This document shows positions 1-7,006 of a stretch of DNA of 8,207 bases, one piece after another; within the stretch, counting starts at the first letter, position 1, and each line of letters starts with the position of its first letter. The stretch covers positions 1 to 8,207 of the forward strand of contig CAITQY010000116.1 in the NCBI GenBank assembly GCA_903894655.1. The letters run 5' to 3'. Source of the DNA: an uncultured Gemmatimonadota bacterium (lineage in GTDB: Bacteria; Gemmatimonadota; Gemmatimonadetes; Gemmatimonadales; Gemmatimonadaceae). The notes under the pieces are model-generated. The model was not told where the DNA came from, made no database searches, and was given only the letters and a program-made list of their open reading frames with translations. The translations under genes and the position numbers were made by a program.

Positions 1-1854
1 ATCAACGGCAGGGTGCGCGAGCGTATACCGACCATCATCATCGATGAGCACGAAGCGATGGCCCGGTTGGTGGCCGAGCGCATCGCGACGCTCATGCGCG
101 AGCGCGCGGCGGCAGGCCGGTCCATCGTACTGGGGCTGGCGACCGGTTCGACGCCGATCGGTGTGTATCGGGAATTGATCCGATTGCACCGCGAGGAAGG
201 GCTGAGTTTCGGGCACGTGATCTCGTTCAATTTGGACGAGTACTATCCGATGGCGCCGGGCAGCATTCACTCGTATCACCGATTCATGTGGGAGAATCTG
301 TTCTCTCACGTCGACATCGATCCAGCCAACGTGCATATCCCCGACGGCGCGCTGGATCGGTCGGCGATCGACGACGCCTGCGCACAATACGAAGCGGCAA
401 TTCTGGCGGCGGGCGGCGTGGATTTCCAGCTGCTCGGCATCGGCAAAACGGGACACATCGGCTTCAATGAGCCGGGCTCCGGCGAGCAGAGCCGGACGCG
501 TGTGGTGCATCTCGATTCGGTGACGCGCCGTGATGCGGCCGCGGATTTCTTCGGCGAAGACAACGTGCCACGCGAAGCGATCACGATGGGCATCGCGACG
601 ATCTTGCAGGCGCGTGAGATCGCGATTCTGGCGACGGGCGAACACAAGTCTGGCATCGTGCGCCGATCGGTGGAGGGTGATATCGATCGCGCAGTGGCCG
701 CGACGTTCCTCCAGCGTCATCCGAATACCACGTTCTACGTAGACGAGGCCGCCGCGACGGATCTTACGCGGGTGGCCACCCCGTGGCTCATCGATGACGT
801 CCGATGGGACGATGCGCTCGCTGTACGCGCGGTGACGTGGCTGGCGGGGCGATGCCAAAAGGCGATCCTCAAGCTGACGCAGCACGACTACGACGAGCAT
901 TCGATGTCGTCGCTGGTGGCGCGGCACGGCTCACCCGGGGCGGTGAACGGCCTGGTGTTCAACGTGCTCGGCGCGAAGATCCGCGGGAAGAGCAAGCTAC
1001 CGCGGCGCATGAAGACCCTGTGCTTCTCCCCGCACCCGGACGACGATGTGATTTCGATGGGTGGCATTCTCCGCAAGTTCGTGGAGAACGAGAACGACGT
1101 CACGGTCGCCTACATGACGAGCGGCAACATCGCGGTGTTCGATCACGATGTCCGGCGCTACATGGATTTTCTGGTGCGACTCGACCAGGAGCGGATTGGC
1201 GAGGGGACCGCCGTCCGCACGCTGGCCGACACGGTGCATCAGTTCCTCGAGGCGAAGCATGCCGGTCAGGTGGATATCGCCGAAGTACAGGACATCAAGC
1301 GGATCATCCGCGAGTCGGAAGCGGTGAGCGGTCTCGAAGTAATGGGGCTGACGCGCGAACATGCGCGTTTCCTCAACCTGCCCTTCTACCAGACGGGCAA
1401 GGTGCGGAAGGATCCGATCGGTCCGGCCGATGTGGCGATCGTGGCCGACCTGCTGCGCGCCTTGCAGCCCGAGATCATCTTCGTGGCCGGCGACTTGTCC
1501 GATCCTCATGGGACGCACCGCATGTGCAAGGAAGCGATCGATCGCGCGCTGCTGGAGGTGTACGGTGTCCCGAACGCGCCGCCGGCTCCACAGGTGTGGC
1601 TGTACCGCGGCGCGTGGCAGGAGTGGCCGGTGACGGAGGCGACCGTGTTGGTGCCAATGTCGCAGGAAGAGTTGACGCTCAAGATTCAGGCGATCTTCAA
1701 GCATCAGTCGCAGAAGGACTCGGCGCCGTTTCCGGGGCAGGACGCCCGCGAATTCTGGCAACGCGTCGAGCAGCGCAACAAGGCCACGTCGGCCCAGTTG
1801 GACCAGCTCGGCCTCGCCGAGTATTTCGCCATGGAGGCGTATGTCATCGCGTAA
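1..1854 (+). CDS. nagB: Fused glucosamine-6-phosphate deaminase / LmbE (PIG-L)-type deacetylase, 5' end probably outside window
   Basis: This is a two-domain cytosolic enzyme of amino-sugar catabolism. Residues are counted from the GTG at 13. Residues about 5-265 are a NagB sugar isomerase domain: phosphate loop LGLATGSTP (40-48), FNLDEYY with the catalytic Asp75, and GHIGFNEPGS with His148 and Glu153. A linker (about 266-330) leads to a PIG-L zinc-hydrolase domain with SPHPDDD (339-345) and DPHGTHR (497-503), which together supply the expected zinc ligands and general base. NagB alone is about 265 residues; 613 fits the fused subfamily. The likely role is to deacetylate GlcNAc-6-P and then convert GlcN-6-P to fructose-6-P and ammonia; the deacetylase substrate is inferred. 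The frame is open to base 1. The GTG at 13 lacks a spaced ribosome site, and fused relatives, as I recall them, have extra N-terminal residues, so the gene probably begins upstream. It ends TAA, 15 bases before the symporter. Family assignment is firm; the start is not. Confidence 0.93.
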   Translation: MNGRVRERIPTIIIDEHEAMARLVAERIATLMRERAAAGRSIVLGLATGSTPIGVYRELIRLHREEGLSFGHVISFNLDEYYPMAPGSIHSYHRFMWENLFSHVDIDPANVHIPDGALDRSAIDDACAQYEAAILAAGGVDFQLLGIGKTGHIGFNEPGSGEQSRTRVVHLDSVTRRDAAADFFGEDNVPREAITMGIATILQAREIAILATGEHKSGIVRRSVEGDIDRAVAATFLQRHPNTTFYVDEAAATDLTRVATPWLIDDVRWDDALAVRAVTWLAGRCQKAILKLTQHDYDEHSMSSLVARHGSPGAVNGLVFNVLGAKIRGKSKLPRRMKTLCFSPHPDDDVISMGGILRKFVENENDVTVAYMTSGNIAVFDHDVRRYMDFLVRLDQERIGEGTAVRTLADTVHQFLEAKHAGQVDIAEVQDIKRIIRESEAVSGLEVMGLTREHARFLNLPFYQTGKVRKDPIGPADVAIVADLLRALQPEIIFVAGDLSDPHGTHRMCKEAIDRALLEVYGVPNAPPAPQVWLYRGAWQEWPVTEATVLVPMSQEELTLKIQAIFKHQSQKDSAPFPGQDAREFWQRVEQRNKATSAQLDQLGLAEYFAMEAYVIA

Positions 1855-1869
1855 TGCCGGTGTGACCTC

Positions 1870-3399
1870 GTGACGGGCCGCTTCAATCTTCTCGATCTGC
1901 TCGTGCTGTTGCTGTATCTCGGCGGCACCACCGCCCTTGGGATGTGGATTGGTCGGTCACAGCGATCGACGAGTGACTACTTTGTCGCGGATCGGGCGAT
2001 TCCGTGGTGGGCGGTGCTCTTCTCGATTGTAGCGAGTGAGACATCCGCCCTCACGTTCATCAGCATCCCGGGACTGGCGTACACGGGAAACCTCGGCTTT
2101 TTGGAAGTCGTCGCCGGGTACATCGTGGGTCGTATCGTGGTGGCATACACGCTCCTGCCGCGCTACTTCGCCGGCAATCTGGTCACGGCGTACGCATTGT
2201 TGGAGACGCGGTTCGGCCTGGGAACGAGGCGCTTCACGTCGATCGTGTTCATGATCACGAGAGCCATGGCTGATGCCGTGCGAGTCTTCGCCACGGCGAT
2301 TCCGGTGGCGCTGATCATCGGCCCCGTCATGCCCAAGGAATACACGATGCCCGCCGCGATCATCGTGCTCGGCGTGCTAACCGTGATTTATACCTACCGC
2401 GGCGGTATGAAGGCGGTGGTATGGACCGAGCTCTTGCAGGCGAGCATCTACCTGATGGGCGGTATCTCGGCGATCGTGCTGATCGGACAGGCCGTCGACG
2501 GTGGATGGACGACGATCCTCGCGCAAGCGGGAGCGGCGGGCAAGCTGCAGGGGATCGACTGGTACACCGGCTTCGACCGTCCTCACACGATGTTCGCCGG
2601 CATCATCGGCGGCGCGTTCCTCGCGATGGCGTCGCACGGCACCGATCAGATCATCGTGCAGCGATTGCTATCGAGCCGATCACTGAAGCAGGCGCAGGTG
2701 GCGATCATCGGCAGTGGATTCGCGGTATTTGCGCAGATGACGCTGTTCCTGATGGTGGGCCTCGGGCTGTGGGTCGTGTACGGCGGACAAACCTTCGCGA
2801 CGGCGGATCAAATCTTCCCGACGTTCATCATCGAGCGGATGCCGCATGGCCTGATCGGCCTGATCGTCGCGGCAATCATCGCGGCGACGATGAGCACGCA
2901 TTCTGGCGCCATCAACGCATTGGCGGCGTCGTCCACGTACGACATCTATCTGCCGTTCACCGGCCGGTCGGCGGACGATCCACGGACACTTCGCGTGAGT
3001 AAACTGTTCGCCTTGGCGTGGGGCATCGCCCTGACCGCGGGTGCCCTCATGTTCAAGGAGCAGGGCACCCCAGTGGTGGTGATCGCCCTGTCAATCGCCT
3101 CGTTTACGCAGGGAGGTCTGCTCGGCGGATTCTTCCTCGGTCTCTTCTGGTCGCGCGCCATTCAACGGGATGCGATCCTCGGCATGAGCGTCGGCATCAG
3201 CTGTATGGCCTTTATTGTATTCGCGAAACAGATCGTAGCCGCCTACCCGTCGATGGAGCCCACGTTGCACGGCGTGGCGTCGATTGCGTGGCCGTGGTAC
3301 GTGCTGATCGGTCTGTCCATCACCGTCGTGACGGGCGCCTTGTCTTCTTTCACACACCCGGCGCCCGCAGCGCCGCGCGCTATTCAGGGGAATCGTTGA
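1870..3399 (+). CDS. Sodium:solute symporter (SSS family), probable amino-sugar importer
   Basis: This is a 509-residue inner-membrane protein, a usual length for the SSS family, which couples sodium entry to uptake of sugars, amino sugars or other small solutes. TM1 starts near residue 7, followed by the typical family segment S-x-x-SDYFVADR (about 31-41). Other family-like stretches are GGMKAVVWTELLQ (178-190), GTDQIIVQRLLSS (257-269) and AATMSTHSGAINALAASS (338-355). By my alignment, Ala339, Ser342 and Thr343 occupy the Na2 sodium-site positions of the Vibrio galactose transporter. The GTG start is the only start that keeps TM1, because the preceding gene's in-frame stop blocks any longer form. 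No clear Shine-Dalgarno is seen, so translation may be coupled to the upstream gene. Lying between a GlcNAc-6-P-type deacetylase/deaminase and a GlcNAc-type kinase, it most likely imports GlcNAc or a related peptidoglycan or chitin sugar. That specificity is inferred from context only. The stop overlaps the next gene. Confidence 0.92.
   Translation: MTGRFNLLDLLVLLLYLGGTTALGMWIGRSQRSTSDYFVADRAIPWWAVLFSIVASETSALTFISIPGLAYTGNLGFLEVVAGYIVGRIVVAYTLLPRYFAGNLVTAYALLETRFGLGTRRFTSIVFMITRAMADAVRVFATAIPVALIIGPVMPKEYTMPAAIIVLGVLTVIYTYRGGMKAVVWTELLQASIYLMGGISAIVLIGQAVDGGWTTILAQAGAAGKLQGIDWYTGFDRPHTMFAGIIGGAFLAMASHGTDQIIVQRLLSSRSLKQAQVAIIGSGFAVFAQMTLFLMVGLGLWVVYGGQTFATADQIFPTFIIERMPHGLIGLIVAAIIAATMSTHSGAINALAASSTYDIYLPFTGRSADDPRTLRVSKLFALAWGIALTAGALMFKEQGTPVVVIALSIASFTQGGLLGGFFLGLFWSRAIQRDAILGMSVGISCMAFIVFAKQIVAAYPSMEPTLHGVASIAWPWYVLIGLSITVVTGALSSFTHPAPAAPRAIQGNR
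3386..3391 (+). promoter_or_regulatory. Ribosome binding site (AGGGGA) of the kinase gene
   Basis: AGGGGA lies seven bases upstream of the ATG at 3399, inside the last codons of the symporter gene. It is the clearest Shine-Dalgarno-like sequence before any start in the window. It fixes the kinase start, although the reading frame stays open for another 381 bases upstream. Confidence 0.65.
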
Positions 3400-4349
3400 T
3401 GAGTGCCGGACCTCTCGACCCGACGCCACTGGTCGTCGGTGTAGACGGCGGCGGTAGCCGCACCCGTGTTATCCTGGCCGATGCGGCCGGTCATGTGCTC
3501 GCGCGCGTGGAAGGCGCCGCCACGGCGCTGACGCCGGGCCATGAAGGCGTCGCCGCCGATATCATTAAAGCGCTGATCGCCGATGCGTTGACATCGGTCG
3601 ATCGCGCGGAGACGCGACCGGCGGTGTGTGTGGTCGGTGTCGCGGGCGCCGGACAGGAACGTGCCGCGCAGGCGCTCTGGTCGGCGCTGGCGTCACGGCG
3701 TGTCGCCGACGACGTGTCGGTCCAAGCCGACGCCACGATCGCGATGGATGATGCGTTCGGCGATTCCGCCGGCGTGCTGCTGATCTCGGGAACGGGATCG
3801 GTGGCCTACTCCCGCGCCCCCGACGGGCGTCTGGAGCGTTGTGGTGGATGGGGTCCGAACATCGGCGACGAAGGCAGTGGCGCGTGGCTGGGTCGCCGGG
3901 CGCTGAGCGTGATCACGGCGGCGAACGATGGCCGTGAGCCGGACACGGCCCTCACCGGGGCGATTCTGACGGCACTCGAACTCGAGTCGCTCGACGAGCT
4001 GATCCCGTGGGCTGCGGACGCTACGCCGGGGCAATACGCCACCCTGGCTCCGGTGGTCGCGAAGGTGGCGTCCACGGGCGATCTTCGTGCGAACGCGCTG
4101 ATCAGCTTCTGTGTCGAAGAGCTCTCGCTGCACATTCGCACGTTGGCCCGTCGTTGCTTCATGGACGAGCGTGCGGCGATTCCCGTGGCATTCGCGGGGG
4201 GTCTGCTGTCGAAGGGATCGCTGGTGCGGAAGCGCCTCGAGCAGCGCTTGAAGAGCGCGGTACCGGGTGCCACCGTGCGCGCGGAGGAAGTCGACGCCGC
4301 GCGCGGGGCGGTGCGTCGCGCGCGTCGCCTGCTCGGCGTCGAGGTCTAA
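3399..4349 (+). CDS. BadF/BadG/BcrA/BcrD-type ATPase, probable N-acetylglucosamine kinase
   Basis: This is a 316-residue cytosolic sugar kinase of the actin-like ATPase fold, close in length to NagK/NAGK-type kinases (about 300-345). Motifs in order: the phosphate-1 loop GVDGGGSRTR (14-23), ADATIAMDDAF (110-120) with the likely catalytic Asp111, the phosphate-2 loop LLISGTGSVAY (127-137), the family signature GGWGPNIGDEGSGAWLG (149-165), and the adenosine-site segment FAGGLLSKGS (265-274). It should phosphorylate GlcNAc, or a relative such as glucosamine or MurNAc, at the 6-hydroxyl. The fused deaminase two genes upstream makes GlcNAc the best guess. The ATG shares a base with the symporter stop (TGATG) and follows an AGGGGA site, so translation is probably coupled. 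The TAA stop overlaps the convergent gene. Relatives in this family also include glucosamine kinases and activators of 2-hydroxyacyl-CoA dehydratases. The activators are unlikely here because the conserved segments are of the sugar-kinase type and no dehydratase genes are nearby. Confidence 0.9.
   Translation: MSAGPLDPTPLVVGVDGGGSRTRVILADAAGHVLARVEGAATALTPGHEGVAADIIKALIADALTSVDRAETRPAVCVVGVAGAGQERAAQALWSALASRRVADDVSVQADATIAMDDAFGDSAGVLLISGTGSVAYSRAPDGRLERCGGWGPNIGDEGSGAWLGRRALSVITAANDGREPDTALTGAILTALELESLDELIPWAADATPGQYATLAPVVAKVASTGDLRANALISFCVEELSLHIRTLARRCFMDERAAIPVAFAGGLLSKGSLVRKRLEQRLKSAVPGATVRAEEVDAARGAVRRARRLLGVEV
4346..4349. other. Four-base tail-to-tail overlap of convergent genes
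   Basis: The plus-strand TAA (4347-4349) and the minus-strand TAG (read from 4348 to 4346) interlock in the sequence CTAA. No intergenic DNA remains, and I see no hairpin followed by a T-run on either strand nearby. Any terminator for one gene must therefore lie inside the coding region of the other. Confidence 0.9.
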
Positions 4350-5674
4350 CGCCCCGCCAGTTCCCGGTGCACGGTGTCCATGCGCTCGTCGCTGGACAGC
4401 GTGAAGGCAGAGCGATGGCTCCACAACACGAGGAAACTCACCACGCAGCAGCAGAGCGAGGCGCCGCCGATCCAGAGCGGCGCCTCGTTGCGTAGGAGCC
4501 ACGCGATCGACGCCGCGCCGAGCGCTCCGAGCCGCGCCTGCTCCGCCGCGAAAGCCCACCGCCGTCCTTCGAGCACGCCGCCCACGTTCGTGAGTGAGAG
4601 CGCGACATAGAACGCCGCTGCCCCGAGTGGCACGGCGGGCAACCGATCCGCCGCCGAGAGGAGCCACAGCGCCGGCGGAATCGTGAGCACGAAATGCACG
4701 AGCGCGTACCGAGAGAGGAGTCGCGGCACGACCGTGTCGAACTTGATCACCGTGTGCGGTGTGACCGGAGGAATCACGACGGCGCCACCATCAGCCACCG
4801 AGCGCCAACCGGGCGAGCCGAATACGCTGCGCCAGCGATCATGCCAAGTGGCGGCGAGACGCACGTTGCGGGCGATCACGACGTATTGGTGCAACTGCGC
4901 CCAGAGCGGATTCCAACTCCGTAGCGGGGTCGTGAGTCCGTACACCGGCTCGGCCTGCTCCTCGGTGAACGTCCCGAACCACCGATCCCACACGATGAAT
5001 ACACCCGCGTAGTTGCGGTCCTGATACTCCGGATTCACACCGTGATGCACGCGATGGTGCGAAGGCGTATTGAGCACAGCTTCAGCCCACGCCGGCAGTC
5101 GTGAAATGGCGCGCGTATGGATCCAGAACTGATATACGAGATTGAGCGCGTAACAGACCGCGAACTGCTCCCACGACATCCCGAGCAGGGCGAGCGGCGC
5201 GTAGAAGACCCACGAGATGAGTCCACCGACAGCACTCTGGCGTAGCGCCACGGCGAGGTTGTACTCCTCGCTCGAGTGGTGCACGACGTGGCCAGCCCAG
5301 AACAGGTTCACTTCGTGCGAAACACGGTGAAACCCGTAGTACGCCAGGTCGATGACGACAAACGCGCTCGTCCAACCGGCCACCGCCGTCCAGTCGACCA
5401 TCGCGGCGGTAGGGTACGCATGCAGCATTACCCCATCGGGCCATGCAGGAATAGCGAGCCAACGCTGAATGCGCGCGTGTTCGTACAACCACGCAAAAAT
5501 TCCAATGAGCAGTAACTTCGTGAAAATGCCAGCGATTTGGCTGATCGTGCCGGCCGAGAGATCGCTGATGGAATCATTCAGACGATAGAACGACCGACGG
5601 CCGAGTCGCGTGAAGAGCAACTCGGCCGCGATGAGGATGAAGAACAGCGGAATGCTGGCTTGGATGATCCCCAT
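4346..5674 (-). CDS. Alkylglycerol monooxygenase-like membrane hydroxylase (fatty acid hydroxylase / sterol desaturase superfamily)
   Basis: This is a 442-residue integral-membrane di-iron enzyme. The histidine boxes are HRVSHE (116-121), HVVHH (129-133) and HHRVHH (206-211), with His186 in WIHT between the last two. Hydrophobic segments lie at about 5-22, 46-64, 97-114 and 148-170, with a C-terminal set at about 320-420. Beyond the generic boxes, it resembles animal AGMO (TMEM195) as I recall that sequence: LNDSISDLSAG near the N-terminus, WAGH and HHSSEEYNLA, ALRQS, YQFWIHT, LNTPSHHRVHHG, and NYAGVFIVWD followed by FGTF. Glu121 matches the glutamate of AGMO's HE pair. The hydrophobic C-terminal half of AGMO also appears to be present. 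AGMO cleaves the ether bond of alkylglycerols using tetrahydrobiopterin; whether this protein does so is inferred. The ATG is 12 bases after the upstream symporter stop, with no clear Shine-Dalgarno. A sterol desaturase or another lipid hydroxylase is the alternative. Confidence 0.88.
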   Translation of the reverse strand: MGIIQASIPLFFILIAAELLFTRLGRRSFYRLNDSISDLSAGTISQIAGIFTKLLLIGIFAWLYEHARIQRWLAIPAWPDGVMLHAYPTAAMVDWTAVAGWTSAFVVIDLAYYGFHRVSHEVNLFWAGHVVHHSSEEYNLAVALRQSAVGGLISWVFYAPLALLGMSWEQFAVCYALNLVYQFWIHTRAISRLPAWAEAVLNTPSHHRVHHGVNPEYQDRNYAGVFIVWDRWFGTFTEEQAEPVYGLTTPLRSWNPLWAQLHQYVVIARNVRLAATWHDRWRSVFGSPGWRSVADGGAVVIPPVTPHTVIKFDTVVPRLLSRYALVHFVLTIPPALWLLSAADRLPAVPLGAAAFYVALSLTNVGGVLEGRRWAFAAEQARLGALGAASIAWLLRNEAPLWIGGASLCCCVVSFLVLWSHRSAFTLSSDERMDTVHRELAGR

Positions 5675-5686
5675 ATCGATCTAGGC

Positions 5687-6970
5687 TCAGGCCGGTACGG
5701 CGTCCTCAGCGGGGATGTTCAGCTCGCCTTCCCAACGCGCCATGACAGCCGTGGCGAGGCAGTTGCCGAGCAGATTGACCGACGTGCGGGCCATATCCAT
5801 GATGGCGTCAACGCCAAGGATGAGGGCGATGCCTTCGAGGGGCAGATTGAACTGCGCGAGGGCACCCGACAGGATCACCAGCGAAGCGCGCGGGACGGCG
5901 GCCACACCCTTCGACGTGAGCATGAGCGTCAGCATCATCAGCAGCTGCGTGCCGATCGGCATGTCGATACCGGCGGCCTGCGCCACGAACACCGAGGCGA
6001 TGGCGAGATAGAGCGTGCTGCCATCAAGGTTGAACGAATAGCCGGTGGGCAGCACGAAGGACACGATGCGGCGCGGCACGCCGAACTTCTCCATCGCCTG
6101 CATCGCCTGCGGGAACGCGGCCTCGCTGGAGGCCGTGGAGAAGGCGATAAGCCACGGTTCCTTCACCGTGCGCCAGAAGCGCATGATCGGGATCCGCGCG
6201 ATCAGCGCGACGGGCACCAGCACGAGCAGCACGAACACGATGAGCGAGACGTAAAGCGTTCCGACCAGCTTGCCGAGACTGAGCAACACACCAAGTCCGC
6301 TCTTACCGACGGTGACGCCGATGGCGGCGCCGATGCCGATCGGGGCGTACGCCATCACGATCCCGACAAACTTGAACATGACGTCGGCGAGGGACTGCAA
6401 TCCATCGATCATGAGTTTCTTCGACGGTCCCTCCACCCGCGCAAGTGCGACGGCAAAGATGATCGCAAAGAAGACGATCTGCAGTACTTCATTCTGCGCC
6501 GCGGCTTCGAAGAAGCTCTGCGGCACCGTGTGCTCGAGCACCGATGCGAACGTCGGCGTCTTCGCCGCGAGCTGCTGGAACTCCTCCGTGGTACCGGCCG
6601 CCGGCGCGATCGAGAGACCGAGGCCGGGCTTCACGAAGTTCACGGCAATCAGACCGATCGCCAACGCGGCGGTGGTCACCACTTCGAAGTAGATGATCGA
6701 GCGCAGCGCGAGCTTACCGACCTTCTTCATGTCATCGCCGTGTCCCGCGATCCCGACGACGAGTGTGCTGAACAGGAGCGGCACGATCAACGACTTGATC
6801 ATGCGCAGGAAGATGTTCGCGAAGGGCTTGAGGTTCGGCGCGAAATCGGGCGCGAGCCAGCCGATCAAGATGCCGACGATCATCGAGATGACGATCCACT
6901 GCGAGAATCCGATCCCGAGGAATCCCTTGCTCGGCGCCGACGACGACGCGCTGGATGACTGATGAGCCAT
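5687..6970 (-). CDS. Dicarboxylate/amino acid:cation symporter (DAACS family, GltT/GltP/DctA-like)
   Basis: This is a 427-residue inner-membrane carrier with the glutamate-transporter fold, driven by sodium or protons and importing glutamate, aspartate or C4-dicarboxylates. After a Ser/Ala-rich cytosolic tail (1-15), the hydrophobic segments begin near residue 22. Core transport elements appear in order: hairpin 1 with STASSEAAFP (278-287), TM7 with SFNLDGSTLYLA (312-323) corresponding to the NMDGT motif, hairpin 2 around LTSKGVAAVPRAS (351-363), and TM8 with DAIMDMARTSVNLLGNCLA (388-406). By alignment to GltPh, Asp388, Asp392, Arg395 and Asn399 match Asp390, Asp394, Arg397 and Asn401; Asn403 replaces Asp405. 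The arginine in a D-M-x-R-T context leans towards acidic amino acids rather than DctA-type dicarboxylates. The ATG gives a normal N-terminus but has no Shine-Dalgarno upstream. It lies 36 bases after the permease gene and 12 before the AGMO-like gene, so the three are probably co-transcribed. Confidence 0.93.
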   Translation of the reverse strand: MAHQSSSASSSAPSKGFLGIGFSQWIVISMIVGILIGWLAPDFAPNLKPFANIFLRMIKSLIVPLLFSTLVVGIAGHGDDMKKVGKLALRSIIYFEVVTTAALAIGLIAVNFVKPGLGLSIAPAAGTTEEFQQLAAKTPTFASVLEHTVPQSFFEAAAQNEVLQIVFFAIIFAVALARVEGPSKKLMIDGLQSLADVMFKFVGIVMAYAPIGIGAAIGVTVGKSGLGVLLSLGKLVGTLYVSLIVFVLLVLVPVALIARIPIMRFWRTVKEPWLIAFSTASSEAAFPQAMQAMEKFGVPRRIVSFVLPTGYSFNLDGSTLYLAIASVFVAQAAGIDMPIGTQLLMMLTLMLTSKGVAAVPRASLVILSGALAQFNLPLEGIALILGVDAIMDMARTSVNLLGNCLATAVMARWEGELNIPAEDAVPA

Positions 6971-7006
6971 AATGCTGGTTTGAGGAGACGTGGTGAGGCT
7001 GGTGAC
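6971..7006. other. Short intergenic gap, largest in the window
   Basis: These 36 bases separate the permease stop from the symporter start. I see no -10/-35 pair, no hairpin with a T-run and no Shine-Dalgarno for the downstream gene on the minus strand. The purine-rich TTGAGGAGA near 6980 lies on the plus strand, so it cannot serve the minus-strand start. Confidence 0.6.

Noticed and set aside
13..15. GTG at 13 as the true start of the deaminase fusion
   Set aside because: It has no properly spaced ribosome site, the frame is open to base 1, and fused homologues as I recall them carry further N-terminal residues. It remains possible.
804..1865. Plus-strand open frame of 353 codons inside the deaminase/deacetylase gene
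   Set aside because: Low-complexity Arg/Gly/Ala-rich translation in another frame of a gene with clear motifs throughout.
3018..3398. A longer start for the kinase, since its frame is open upstream
   Set aside because: The extra 127 residues lie inside the symporter's conserved C-terminal half and look like shadow sequence. The ATG at 3399 has a ribosome site and puts the phosphate loop at the usual place.
4290..4341. Inverted repeat CGACGCCG / CGGCGTCG near the kinase 3' end as a terminator
   Set aside because: An eight-base stem with a loop of about 36 bases and no T-run, fully inside coding sequence. This is expected by chance in GC-rich DNA.
3693..4667. Minus-strand open frame of 324 codons across the kinase and the end of the AGMO-like gene
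   Set aside because: Arg/Ala-rich with no recognisable fold; both genes it overlaps have intact signatures.
5537..6958. Plus-strand open frame of 473 codons antisense to the DAACS gene
   Set aside because: Its product is an implausibly charged Arg/Asp/Glu/His-rich string with no domain. It mirrors a strongly conserved membrane transporter and is a shadow of GC-rich codon use.
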